64,000 nt of DNA from Acidipila sp. (GTDB lineage Bacteria > Acidobacteriota > Terriglobia > Acidiferrales > UBA7541): positions 1 to 64,000 of the forward strand of contig JAAFGT010000019.1 of assembly GCA_010365215.1 (NCBI GenBank). The letters are read 5' to 3'. Below the pieces are notes generated by a model. That model had not been told where the DNA came from and searched no databases. It saw nothing but the letters and a program-made list of their open reading frames with translations. A program made the translations under genes and the position numbers. Below are positions 47,978 through 59,946 of the stretch, one piece after another (the stretch's first letter is position 1; each line of letters starts with the position of its first letter).

Positions 47978-48958
47978 TTAGAAATGCCGCAGGCCGCCCG
48001 TAGCCACATAGGTCCCAAGAAAAAGCAGCCCGTTGTAGCCCAGGTGAAGCAGATAGCTGACCGTCACCGACCCCGACCAGGCCCGCGCCGTGGTGAACAC
48101 AATTCCTACGGCCACCAACAGGCTGATCTCTCCCCAGCCGCCCCACAACTGTTCCGCGTGCATCAGTCCGAAAAACGTTCCGGTGAGGATTACACCAATC
48201 ACCACGCCGAATCTTCGCGCCATCACCGGATAGAGAAACCCTCGGAACACCGTCTCTTCCACCAGCGGCGCGACTAACAATCCGAAAGCCATCATGTAAA
48301 GAATGCTGCGGCGGTCGGCCAGCAAAGCCTGGATGGGAAGTTTTGCGTTTGTGCCTACGAAGATCGTGGCGAATTGAACGCACACCGCCAGCAATGCGCC
48401 CCCGCCCAGAAACGCCGCAGTCTTTCCAATTCCTGAAAGCGCCGAAGTGGCCGGCACGGCTTCGCCCGGCTTGACCGAGCGACGCGGAAACCCTCGCCAC
48501 CCCAGCGTGCGCCACACCGGCCCGATGGTGCGCATGCGCACCATGGTGTAGAGATAAGCGAGCAGCAAAGCGAACCACGCCGCCTGCCGGCAGACGATGA
48601 ACGCGGCATTGGTGGTTGCAAATTCGATGATTTTTTCGGGCTTCACTCCGGCGAAGCTGATGGCCAGCCACGCGGCCACGTCGTTGGCCAGTTCCAGCAT
48701 GCCTAAGCCGAAAAAAATAAAAATCACCATGTCGACAAAGTCCCATGGTGCGTTCAGATCTTCGCGCACCGCGGCGGCTGGTGGGGGCGTCCTGCCGCCT
48801 GCAACCACCCCGGGTGGCACACCGCCGGGAGTACCGCGTAATAGCGAGGGCTCACCCGAATGCTCCCCCGGCGTCACCTCGGGCGAAAGCGCAGGTGCCG
48901 CGGGGACGGCGGGGGCCTCAGCAACAGAATCGTCAAGCGGAAAAAGTGGCTCGGGCAT
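47978..48958 (-). CDS. CPBP family intramembrane metalloprotease
   Basis: The 326-residue product has a proline/glycine-rich N-terminus (about 1-65) followed by six to eight membrane segments. The CPBP/Abi active-site motifs are present: EETVFRGFLYPVM (EExxxR) and later FFGLMHAEQLW and YLLHLGYNGLLFLG. The family includes CAAX-type proteases and bacteriocin-immunity proteins. It is upstream of mtnA on the same strand with a 62-base gap, and 16 bases downstream of the next gene, so the three are probably co-transcribed. Confidence 0.9.
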   Translation of the reverse strand: MPEPLFPLDDSVAEAPAVPAAPALSPEVTPGEHSGEPSLLRGTPGGVPPGVVAGGRTPPPAAAVREDLNAPWDFVDMVIFIFFGLGMLELANDVAAWLAISFAGVKPEKIIEFATTNAAFIVCRQAAWFALLLAYLYTMVRMRTIGPVWRTLGWRGFPRRSVKPGEAVPATSALSGIGKTAAFLGGGALLAVCVQFATIFVGTNAKLPIQALLADRRSILYMMAFGLLVAPLVEETVFRGFLYPVMARRFGVVIGVILTGTFFGLMHAEQLWGGWGEISLLVAVGIVFTTARAWSGSVTVSYLLHLGYNGLLFLGTYVATGGLRHF

Positions 48959-48974
48959 CTTCTGATTTTACGGG

Positions 48975-49961
48975 TTATTGCGGCTTTCGGCTATCTGCTT
49001 CCACCAGCGCCGCTGCCAGCAGCGGCAACAGCACCTCGTGGTGCCCGGTCAGCGAGTAACCGTGCGATCCCGCGCCGGTAGTGGGCCGTTTGACCACATT
49101 CTGCTGCGGCCGGTACTGGGAAATAAAATCGAAGTTGGCGGTGGTGATCGGAGCGAGCCTGGTGCCCAAATTTCGCGCCACGGAAACTGCTTTCAGAAAA
49201 ACTTCCGGCAGAATTACCGCCGAGCCCCAATTGAGATAGACGCCGCCAGGCTGCATGCCTTTGACCAGCGCGCAAAACAGCCGGAAGTCGTGATGCGTCG
49301 CCGCGCCCAGCGCCGCGCCATCAGCCGCGCGATGCATGTGCGGAATGTCCGTGCCGATGGCCAGATGCACGGTCACGGGAACGCGAGCGCGATACGCCGC
49401 CAGCAGCACGCTTTCCCGCGGGAATCTAGCGCGCAGCCGCGGGCTCATCAACAATTTTCCCGCGGCCTCTCCCAGCCCGATGCCGCCGCGCTGCGCGCCC
49501 ATCGCCATTTCGTTCAGGTAGAGCCCGGTCTCTTCGGCCATGCCGAACTCGCCGCGGTCCAGCACCGCATCCACATCTTCCGATGTATTGCCCACCAGCG
49601 CGATCTCAAAATCGTGCACCAGCGCTGCGCCGTTCATGGCGATTCCGCTGACAAATCCGCGCCGCAGCAGATCGATGAGCACCGGCGCCAGGCCCACCTT
49701 GATGACGTGGCCGCCGATGCCCCACAGAATCGGACTTTTACGCGCGCGCGCCTGCACGATCGCCGCGGCCACCGCGCGCAAATCGTTTCCCGCAAGAATG
49801 CGCGGCAGCGACTTGAGAAACTCGCCGACGCCCGCGCCGCGCCGGTGCGGTTTGGCGAAGTCGGCCACGGTCACTTTGCTTCGCCGCCCGGCCAGCGGAT
49901 AGGTCTTGATGCGCTGCAGACTCAGCGGCTCTGCGTCGTAGATGCTCGCTTTGGTTTTCAT
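48975..49961 (-). CDS. Protein with deoxyhypusine-synthase-like layout
   Basis: The 328-residue product is not a family I recognise at once. Its order of motifs follows deoxyhypusine synthase: an early beta-alpha unit (SGIAMNGAALVHDFEIALVG), VPVTVHLAIGTDIPH, PGGVYLNWGSAVILPEVFLK and a C-terminal GSHGYSLTGHHEVLLPLLAA. The catalytic lysine of the real synthase (WGKI) has no counterpart at that place. It could be an NAD-binding or polyamine-linked enzyme of the same fold; this is an inference from eye alignment only. The genes mtnA and a CPBP protease lie downstream on the same strand. Confidence 0.5.
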   Translation of the reverse strand: MKTKASIYDAEPLSLQRIKTYPLAGRRSKVTVADFAKPHRRGAGVGEFLKSLPRILAGNDLRAVAAAIVQARARKSPILWGIGGHVIKVGLAPVLIDLLRRGFVSGIAMNGAALVHDFEIALVGNTSEDVDAVLDRGEFGMAEETGLYLNEMAMGAQRGGIGLGEAAGKLLMSPRLRARFPRESVLLAAYRARVPVTVHLAIGTDIPHMHRAADGAALGAATHHDFRLFCALVKGMQPGGVYLNWGSAVILPEVFLKAVSVARNLGTRLAPITTANFDFISQYRPQQNVVKRPTTGAGSHGYSLTGHHEVLLPLLAAALVEADSRKPQ

Positions 49962-49992
49962 GCGGAAAGAATCCGGGCCTAGCGCCTGTTAT

Positions 49993-50019
49993 GTAGCACA
50001 GGCGAGAGTGCCTGAGCTA

Positions 50020-50020
<1 letters not shown>
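49993..50020. repeat. Palindrome of the GTAGCACAG family
   Basis: GTAGC-A-CAGGC (49993-50003) pairs with GCCTG-A-GCTAC (50010-50020) around a six-base loop, with one internal mismatch. It begins with the same bases as the pair at 21932-22016 and lies directly at the uvrA stop. Confidence 0.6.
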
Positions 50021-53004
<2,984 letters not shown>

Positions 53005-53077
53005 TCAGTGTGTCCGGAGCGGTTCTGACCCGCCTGGCGCCCCTCAGCGGGCTTTGGAGCGGCCAGATTAACCTTCC

Positions 53078-53106
53078 ACGATAACAACGCGCCGCGGCTG
53101 GGTCAA
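53078..53106 (-). promoter_or_regulatory. Candidate sigma-70 promoter of uvrA
   Basis: Minus strand: TTGACC (53106-53101), a 17-bp spacer, and TATCGT (53083-53078), about 70 bases before the start codon. No obvious LexA box is seen near it. Confidence 0.55.
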
Positions 53107-53574
53107 GCCGACGATTTCGTGAGCGTTTAGATTTGATTCGTGAGAAGCGCTGCGGATTTAACGTAAGGCCGGGCACATGGACGGGTTCCACCGGCTCTAC
53201 ATGGGTTTCCCGGGGGGTCTCAGGAAAATTTACCCGCGCTATAAACATTTTACCCATGGTGCGCTTGCTAGCTGCTGCGCTTACAACACTTTGCGTTTGG
53301 CCACGAGCGTGCCATATAGAACTGCTATGAGGGGAAGGTAGGCGGCGAATCCTTCTTAACGGGGGATTTTGGGCTGGGCCCGCCTGCTCTTTCCCTCTCT
53401 TTTTTTGCCTTTTCTTCTCCGAAACCCCCGACCTCTGCAAGAGAACTCCCGTGAAACGAATCAGCTTTAGCGTTTGCGCTTTGCTCGTGGACATATGCGT
53501 AATAAGGGGTGCAAACGCGTGGGGGCAGGTAAACCCATTAACTTGGAGCACCTTCCCAAAGTGATTGGCGCGTT
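53107..53574. other. Intergenic region between uvrA and the efflux operon
   Basis: No secure gene. A 37-codon plus-strand frame starts at the GTG at 53451 (VKRISFSVCALLVD...) and resembles the start of an exported protein, but it stops at once; it may be a gene remnant or chance. T-rich tracts near 53390-53410 could aid transcription termination of neither strand clearly. Confidence 0.3.
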
Positions 53575-56500
53575 TTAATCGGCAGGCGCCGGTGCGGCCG
53601 CCGCTGGTTCCGCGTGCTCGCTAAATCCTTCCTCAACTCCGCTCAGGTAGTAATGCACGATGGGCGTAATAATCAGCGAGAGCACCATGGAGATCAGGAT
53701 TCCGCCGATCACGGCGATCGCCAGCGGCTGCAACATCTGCGAGCCGGCGCCCCAGGCGAAGGCCAGCGGCAGCATTCCCGCCACCGTGGCCATTGCGGTC
53801 ATGACGATAGGCCGCAGCCGGCGGCGCCCCGCCTGCATCATGGCTTCTTCACGCGAGTAACCCAGCTTCCTGAATTTCTGCTCGGCATCCAGAAGCAAAA
53901 TTCCGTTCTTGGCCACGATTCCGATGACCATGATCACGCCCATAAATGAAGAGATGTTGAAGGTGATTCCGGTGATCAACAGCGACAAAAATACTCCGGA
54001 GATCGAAAGCAGCGCCGAGGAAAGAATGGCCAGTGGCGCCGCGAACGTGCCGAACTCGAAAAGCAACACGAGAAATACCAGGATCACCGCCAGGATCAGC
54101 ACCAGCATCAGGTCGTGGAACGAGCGCTGCTGCTCCTGGTACGTACCGCCGTACACCACGCGAATGCTGGGAGGCAGGTGCAGGGCGTCCACCGCATCCT
54201 GCACCTTCTTGATGCCGGTGCCGAGATCCACTCCTTCGAGCCGCGCGGTCACCGCGACGGAGCGCTGCAAATTTTCCCGGCGAATCTCGTTCTGTCCGGG
54301 CACTTCGGTGATGGTAGAGAGCGCACCGAGCGTCGCCGTCTTGCCCGTGGAGCTCACCATTACGGTGTTGGACATGGCATCGAGCGAGGCGCGATTGGCC
54401 TGGGGATATCGCACACGAATGGTATAGGCGCGTTCGTTCGCCACCAGCGGCGTCGTCGCCGGCTCGCCTTCGAGGATGGCCACTGTGTTGGTAGCGATTT
54501 CCTCCGGCGTGAATCCCGAGCGCGCCGCCACCACGGGGTCGACGTTAAAGACCACGGCCGGACCGCTGATGGTGTTCTCGATCCCGTTCAGCACGTCCAC
54601 TACGCCGGGAATTTTCTTGATGGAATCGGCCACGCGCGTAGCCGTACTCTCCAGCACCGCCGGGTCCGTGGCAAACAGCTTGATCTGCACCGGCTCGGGC
54701 GCGCTGGTTAGGTCGCCAATCATGTCCTGCAGCAGCTGGATGAACTCCTTATCCACCTGTGGTTCCTGCTTGCTGATCTCCACGCGCAGGTCGGCCACCA
54801 CATCGTCCACGCTGCGTTTGCGCTTGGCCTTCAACTTCACGGAGATGTCGCCGGTATTCGCTTCCGTCACTGCCGCCAGCCCGAGCTGCATCCCGGTGCG
54901 CCGCGAAGTGCTTTCGACTTCCGGCACTTCGTGGATTATTTTTTCCAGGTGGCCCACCACCCGGTCGGTTTCTTCGAGCGAACTGCCCGCCGGCATGATG
55001 TAGTCCAGGATGAAGCCGCCCTCATCCATCGCCGGGAGCAGATCCGAGCCCGTATTGCGATAGCAGGCATAGGCGATGACGATCAGCGCCAGGCTGATCA
55101 AGAGGAGCCACACCGGCCCGGCCAGCGCGCGCCGCAACCAGCGCTCGTAAAACGTCACGATGCGTCCAAAGAAACCTTGCATCTGGCGGTCTTCCGCTTC
55201 CAGCAGGCGCTTGGTGTGTTCCTCCTCGGTCAATTTTTCCCGGGAGGCTTCCGCCGTCTTGGCGCTGTCGGTGGTTTCACGCAGAAAATACTGGCTGAGC
55301 GCGGGTGTCCAGGTAAGCGCCAAAGCCAGCGAAGTAAACAGGGCTACGCTCATGGTGATGGCCAGCGCCCCGAAAAACGTTCCGGTCACGCCGGTAATCG
55401 AGATGAGCGGGAGAAAAACCACGACCGGCGTGATGGTCGAACCGATCAGCGGCTTTGTGATTTCTTTCAGCGCGCTGCGCACCGCCTCGTGGCGGTTCAA
55501 CCCGGAATCGCGATGCAGGACGATGTTCTCCACCACCACGATGGCGTCATCGATCACCAGCCCCACGGCCGCGGCAAGCCCGCCGAGGGTCATGAGATTG
55601 AAACTCTGGCCCATGAGCCGCAGCGCAATACACGTGACGAGAATGGTTACCGGAATCACCAGACCGGCGACGATCGACGTGCCCCAATCGCGCAGGAACA
55701 GCACCAGGATAATGGAAGCCAGGATTAACCCGATCAGAATCGCGTCGCGCACGCTACTGATGGAATCGCCGACGATGATCGACTGATCGTAAAACGGGGT
55801 CAGAACCACGCCCGCGGGCAACGTCTTCTGGATCAGGGTTATTTCCTGGTGCACATCGCGCGCCACCTGCATGGTGCTGCTGTCCGGTTGCCGGTTGATA
55901 TTCAGCAGCACCGCCGGCTTCCCGTTAGCGGTGACAATCGTGTACACCGGGCGCACTCCCGGCGCTACTTCCGCCACGTCGCCGATGCGCACCGGCACAC
56001 CCGCCAGCGTGTTCTTGATCACCACGCCGGCGATCTGCTCCGGGCTGCGCAACTGCGCGCTCACCAGGCCCAGGAAGAGCTGGTGGTTGCGCGCCAGAAG
56101 CCCCGGTGAATCGATAATATTTGTGCGCCGCACCGCCTCGAGGAGGTCCGGCACGGTTACGCTGGTGGCCAGAAGCCGCGCGGAATCGGGCGAAATGTGG
56201 AACTCCGGCTCTTGCCCGCCCTGAATCACCACGGTGGAAACGCCATTCAGGCGATTCAAGCGCGGCTTGAGCTCATAAGTGGCAAGTTCCCAAAGCTGCG
56301 TCTGCGGCACCGTGTCCGAGGTGAGGCTATATCCCAGGATGGGAAAGCTGGCGAAGGTCAGACGGTTGGTCATGATCCTCGCGCCCGGCGGCAAAACCGC
56401 TCCCACGCGAACCAGCGTAGCGTTCACGCGCTCCAGCGTCTGGAACATATCCACGTTCCAATCGAAGTAGAGGTCAATCTCCGCCGAGCCGCGGCTGGTG

Positions 56501-56754
56501 ATGGAGCGTACCTGCTGCAAGCCCTGCACGCTGTTGACGGCTTCCTCGATAGGCCGAGTGATGGTGACCATCATCTGATCGATCGGCATGACGCCGTTAT
56601 CGATGGCGATGACGATGCGCGGGAAGTTCGTGGTCGGAAACACAGCGATGGGAATGGTGAATGCCAGATAGACGCCCACCAGGGCCAGCACCAGAATCAG
56701 GAAAATGATGGGCCGGGAGTGCTGGGAAATGCCGGACGAAGATGGTGGCGTCAC
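53575..56754 (-). CDS. RND family multidrug efflux pump (HAE1/AcrB type)
   Basis: The inner-membrane pump of a tripartite exporter, driven by protons. The 1059-residue product has twelve membrane segments in the usual 1+5/1+5 order, two large periplasmic loops, and the TM4 motif GGLAAAVGLVIDDAIVVVENI with the conserved aspartates. ITGVTGTFFGALAITMSVALF and the C-terminal FMGVIMVIGIVAKNGILLLD also match. Substrate residues are not decisive; hydrophobic drugs are the likely cargo. It is last in tolC-adaptor-pump order, 51 bases after the adaptor. Confidence 0.95.
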   Translation of the reverse strand: MTPPSSSGISQHSRPIIFLILVLALVGVYLAFTIPIAVFPTTNFPRIVIAIDNGVMPIDQMMVTITRPIEEAVNSVQGLQQVRSITSRGSAEIDLYFDWNVDMFQTLERVNATLVRVGAVLPPGARIMTNRLTFASFPILGYSLTSDTVPQTQLWELATYELKPRLNRLNGVSTVVIQGGQEPEFHISPDSARLLATSVTVPDLLEAVRRTNIIDSPGLLARNHQLFLGLVSAQLRSPEQIAGVVIKNTLAGVPVRIGDVAEVAPGVRPVYTIVTANGKPAVLLNINRQPDSSTMQVARDVHQEITLIQKTLPAGVVLTPFYDQSIIVGDSISSVRDAILIGLILASIILVLFLRDWGTSIVAGLVIPVTILVTCIALRLMGQSFNLMTLGGLAAAVGLVIDDAIVVVENIVLHRDSGLNRHEAVRSALKEITKPLIGSTITPVVVFLPLISITGVTGTFFGALAITMSVALFTSLALALTWTPALSQYFLRETTDSAKTAEASREKLTEEEHTKRLLEAEDRQMQGFFGRIVTFYERWLRRALAGPVWLLLISLALIVIAYACYRNTGSDLLPAMDEGGFILDYIMPAGSSLEETDRVVGHLEKIIHEVPEVESTSRRTGMQLGLAAVTEANTGDISVKLKAKRKRSVDDVVADLRVEISKQEPQVDKEFIQLLQDMIGDLTSAPEPVQIKLFATDPAVLESTATRVADSIKKIPGVVDVLNGIENTISGPAVVFNVDPVVAARSGFTPEEIATNTVAILEGEPATTPLVANERAYTIRVRYPQANRASLDAMSNTVMVSSTGKTATLGALSTITEVPGQNEIRRENLQRSVAVTARLEGVDLGTGIKKVQDAVDALHLPPSIRVVYGGTYQEQQRSFHDLMLVLILAVILVFLVLLFEFGTFAAPLAILSSALLSISGVFLSLLITGITFNISSFMGVIMVIGIVAKNGILLLDAEQKFRKLGYSREEAMMQAGRRRLRPIVMTAMATVAGMLPLAFAWGAGSQMLQPLAIAVIGGILISMVLSLIITPIVHYYLSGVEEGFSEHAEPAAAAPAPAD

Positions 56755-56805
56755 AGCTTGTTACCGCGGGTGATGGAAAAATTTATTGGGGCGGAATCCA
56801 TCGGC

Positions 56806-58182
56806 CTAAGGCTCATCTTTCTTCTCTTTTGTCTCGCCCGGTTTCGGCGGCTCGACCACCTGGATCTTGGTCTTGTCGGCTAGTCCGAACGCACCCACGG
56901 TTACCACGCGCTCGCCCGCCTTGACCCCTTCCACAATCTGCACCTTTTCGCCCTCGCGGATGCCAACTTTTACCGGACGCTGCTCCGCGTGTTGCTCCCC
57001 TTTCTCCTCGACAGCGATCATCACCGTGCTGGCGCCGTCCGTGCCGGTGAGCAGTGCAGCGGCGGGGATGACGATGGCATCGCCAACCGTTTGCGCCAGC
57101 ATGTTCACGGTTACGCTCGAGCCCGCTTTCAGTTTCTGCCCGGCATTTTTCGTCTGAATCCACACTTCCACTGTGGTGCTGTTGGGGTCCAGCGCCGGAC
57201 TCACCAGCGTGACTTTCCCGGGAATGGCTTCGGTCTCTCCGGGCACGGTCAGCGTGGCTTGCGCGCCCACTTTGAGGCGCGCCGCTTCCGTCTGCGCGAT
57301 GTGCGTTTTGGCGATCACTTGCGAGAGGTCCATCACCGTCATCAGCGGCGTGCCTGCCGCGGCCATTTCTCCGGGAAACAGCGGCCGGTCGGTGACCACT
57401 CCGTTGATGGGGCTGCGGATTTCCGAATAACTCTTCTGCGCTTGCGCGCCGAGATATTTGCCCTTGGCCTGGCCGAGCTGCGCCTGAGCCGATTTCAACG
57501 CTTCCTGCTTGCCGAAGCTCTGCACCGCCTTCAGGTGTCTATCCGCCAATTCGTACTGGTTGCGCGCCTGCGTCAGCGCTACCGCGGCTACGTCTAATTC
57601 CTTGCGTGGCAGCGCGCCCTGCTCCAGCAGGGACTTCCGGCTGTCATAGACCTTTTGCTGCGCGTCGAGCATCTGCTTGGCGATCTGGCGATCCTGCTCG
57701 GCCTTCTGTGTATCTTCGGGCAGGCTCATCCCCGTGCTGGTCTTGTAAGCTGCTTCCGCCTGATCGTACATCCCGCGGTTTTCGATCTCCGAGGCGATCA
57801 GATCGCTGTTCTCCAGTTCCGCCAGCAACTGGCCCTGCTTCACCGGGTCTCCCCGCTTCACGTAGAACTTTTTCACGGGAGCGCTGATCTTGGGCACCAG
57901 AGCCGCCTGGTTCAGCGGGAAAACAACCGCCTGCGCGGTGACCATTTCGTGAATGGGCTGCACGGCCGCGGCTTCCAGTTGCACGCTGACCACCGGCTCG
58001 ACCTCGGCGACTTTCTTGGTGCAGCCCGCCACGAGCAGGCAAAGCGCAGCGATTCCGGCCGCGGTTGCAGTGGCCGTTTTGGATATTGCGTCGGGCGAGA
58101 AGAAATTTCGCGTCCACACTCTTCTCTCTGCCTGGTAGTCTTTTTTATTGCCAGCTGGGTTTTTGGGCACGTCTACTCTCAT
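56806..58182 (-). CDS. RND periplasmic adaptor lipoprotein
   Basis: The 458-residue product bridges the pump and TolC. A lipobox (LLVAGCTKK, Cys54) indicates lipid anchoring. It has the biotinyl-lipoyl halves (AVVFPLNQAALVPKISAPVK, IRSPINGVVTDRPLFPG), a helical hairpin of about 110 residues, a beta-barrel (KVGAQATLTVPGETEAIPGK), and a membrane-proximal domain. The ATG at 58182 is four bases from the tolC stop and has AAGAGG immediately before it, an unusual zero spacing. The first 25 or so residues are unusually polar, so a later start is possible. Confidence 0.92.
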   Translation of the reverse strand: MRVDVPKNPAGNKKDYQAERRVWTRNFFSPDAISKTATATAAGIAALCLLVAGCTKKVAEVEPVVSVQLEAAAVQPIHEMVTAQAVVFPLNQAALVPKISAPVKKFYVKRGDPVKQGQLLAELENSDLIASEIENRGMYDQAEAAYKTSTGMSLPEDTQKAEQDRQIAKQMLDAQQKVYDSRKSLLEQGALPRKELDVAAVALTQARNQYELADRHLKAVQSFGKQEALKSAQAQLGQAKGKYLGAQAQKSYSEIRSPINGVVTDRPLFPGEMAAAGTPLMTVMDLSQVIAKTHIAQTEAARLKVGAQATLTVPGETEAIPGKVTLVSPALDPNSTTVEVWIQTKNAGQKLKAGSSVTVNMLAQTVGDAIVIPAAALLTGTDGASTVMIAVEEKGEQHAEQRPVKVGIREGEKVQIVEGVKAGERVVTVGAFGLADKTKIQVVEPPKPGETKEKKDEP

Positions 58183-58186
58183 CCTC

Positions 58187-59713
58187 TTAAAAGTTTCCTG
58201 TCAGCGTTTTCAGATTGGCTAGCGCTACACGATACCGCACCAGGGCGTCATCATAGGCATTGCGCGTCTCGACCAGCAGGTTTTGCGCGTCTACCACGTC
58301 TGTCACCGAGACCTCAGCGGCCTGGTAGCGCAAGAGGGACAACCGGAGATTCTCAGTGGCCAGCTGCGCCGCCCTGGCCAGCATCACCAGCTCGGCGCGC
58401 ACCGCGTCGGCCTCATGATAAAAACTTTGCAAGTCGCTCAGCAGCAGCCGTTGCGCATACGTCAGTTCCGTGCGCGCTTGCTCCCTGCGCAAGCTGGCCT
58501 GGCGGACTTTACTTTGTGTGGCTCCCCAGTTCCAGATGGGAAGCAGCAGCGTCGCTGTCGTCGAATATCCCAGCAGCGGTAGTCCGTTGCTATCGCGCGT
58601 GGCAAAGCGATTGGCATCGATTCCGTAGGCATAGTCCACCGATACAGTCGGCAGATAACCGGTCCACGCGCTAAACACTTCGCGCTTCGCCGCCTCCAGC
58701 GTGGACACGGCAACTGCCAGTGCGGGATTTTTGCGCATTCCCATCGCCTGCACTTCCGCGTAGGTGGGCAGCGCGTCAGCAGCTTGTGAATCGTCTACCA
58801 CGGTAAAGTTCAAATTGAAATTAGGAAACAGCAATACCGCCAGCCCCAGGCGCGCGCGTTCCATATCTAATTCAGAGTCCCGCAGCGCCTTCCGTTTTTG
58901 CTCGTACTGAATATCCGCTTTGATGGCGTCGGAGTGCGCCACTTCCCCGCCCTGTTCCAGCTTATTGGTCAGATCGAGAAAGCTCTGGGTATCGCGCACG
59001 CCTCCCTGCGCGGTCGCGTATTTGCGCTGTGCCGCCACCATCCCGTAGTAGGCCGACGCAACTGTGACCACCAGCCCGCGTTGGGCAATCACCGAACGCG
59101 CCTGCGCCACCGCTTCGATCGCGGCAGTGCGCCGGTAGTCGGCGAACCTGGCGGGGTCCAGGATCGGCGTATGCACCAACCCCTGAGCGATATATTCGTG
59201 CACGCCGTTGTTGGGCAGGAACCGGCCTGTGGGCGATCCGTTGCCCTGCGTATAGATGTACTGCGTATTGAAGGCTACGGAAGGGAGCAGTGCCGATCGC
59301 GCCTGCACGTGATCTTCGTGGGCCACGCCCAGGTCGGTAAACGCCGCCTGGAAGAACGGAGAATTCTTTTTCGCGCGCTCCAATGCGTCCGCGAGGGTGA
59401 GCGTCAGTGGCGCTCCGGTTCCGATGGCTTGCGCGTAGGACGAGGGTAGAGCATCAGGTGCCTCTGGGAGCGTGCTGAAAGGTTGCGCGTTTTCCAGCGG
59501 TGGTGGTTGCGGCGGAGCCGGCGCAGTAACCGGCGGCGCTGTGGTCTGCGCTGCCGCAGGCAGGGTTATCACTCCCATCGTCAGCGTCATCATCAGGGCC
59601 GCAGTCAGGCAAAACGCCCCGGCCGCTAGCGGCGAAACTCGATACTTTTTCCTCGCGTTAATGTTCGGGATAGTCATGCTGTTCACGCTAGTCGTCTTCA
59701 TCATGTTCATCAT
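58187..59713 (-). CDS. TolC-family outer-membrane efflux channel
   Basis: The 508-residue product has a signal peptide (cut near ITLPAAAQTT) after a start with four ATGs (MMNMMK), a proline-rich linker, and two OEP repeats. These have paired coiled-coil helices and strands: LTLADALERAKKNSPFFQAA, VQARSALLPSVAFNTQY, EVSVTDVVDAQNLLVETRN. Export of the pump's cargo is likely. AAGGA lies nine bases before the first ATG. It opens the efflux operon and is divergent from the two-component genes. Confidence 0.94.
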   Translation of the reverse strand: MMNMMKTTSVNSMTIPNINARKKYRVSPLAAGAFCLTAALMMTLTMGVITLPAAAQTTAPPVTAPAPPQPPPLENAQPFSTLPEAPDALPSSYAQAIGTGAPLTLTLADALERAKKNSPFFQAAFTDLGVAHEDHVQARSALLPSVAFNTQYIYTQGNGSPTGRFLPNNGVHEYIAQGLVHTPILDPARFADYRRTAAIEAVAQARSVIAQRGLVVTVASAYYGMVAAQRKYATAQGGVRDTQSFLDLTNKLEQGGEVAHSDAIKADIQYEQKRKALRDSELDMERARLGLAVLLFPNFNLNFTVVDDSQAADALPTYAEVQAMGMRKNPALAVAVSTLEAAKREVFSAWTGYLPTVSVDYAYGIDANRFATRDSNGLPLLGYSTTATLLLPIWNWGATQSKVRQASLRREQARTELTYAQRLLLSDLQSFYHEADAVRAELVMLARAAQLATENLRLSLLRYQAAEVSVTDVVDAQNLLVETRNAYDDALVRYRVALANLKTLTGNF

Positions 59714-59791
59714 GGCGGGTAATCCTTATTGGTTTTCCTGCGGGAATGAAGGTATCGCAGGTGGACGACATGTTCAACCTATGGGGAATCT

Positions 59792-59818
59792 ATGAAGATT
59801 GGCTGAAACCAGGATAAA
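59792..59818 (-). promoter_or_regulatory. Candidate response-regulator operator of the efflux operon
   Basis: On the minus strand, TTTAT, TTCAG and TTCAT occur at exact 11-bp spacing (59818-59814, 59807-59803, 59796-59792), about 80 bases before the tolC start. This is the spacing of OmpR/PhoB-family tandem half-sites. Confidence 0.55.
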
Positions 59819-59825
59819 ATTGCCT

Positions 59826-59884
59826 TCAGAGTGGCTGCGGGCCGCGCCGCTTGGCTCGTGGGGCGTGGCCCGCAGCCACTCTGA
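59826..59884. repeat. 18-bp perfect inverted repeat between the divergent operons
   Basis: Arms TCAGAGTGGCTGCGGGCC (59826-59843) and its exact complement (59867-59884) enclose 23 bases that can pair further. It lies between the two 11-bp-spaced operator candidates. Confidence 0.85.
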
Positions 59885-59891
59885 ACACAGT

Positions 59892-59918
59892 TTCATTTCG
59901 GCTTCATGCCGCCTTCAT
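59892..59918 (+). promoter_or_regulatory. Candidate response-regulator operator of the two-component operon
   Basis: Three perfect TTCAT half-sites at exact 11-bp spacing (59892-59896, 59903-59907, 59914-59918), 28 bases upstream of the regulator start. It mirrors the degenerate set at 59792-59818 and suggests autoregulation. Confidence 0.65.
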
Positions 59919-59946
59919 TTCCCGCGGCGAGTATGATGAAGGGACC

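Noticed and set aside
47916-48746. Upstream extension of the mtnA frame by 277 codons
   Set aside because: The extension reads the CPBP protease gene in the wrong frame. A GTG with a proper ribosome site at 47915 gives a normal MtnA length.
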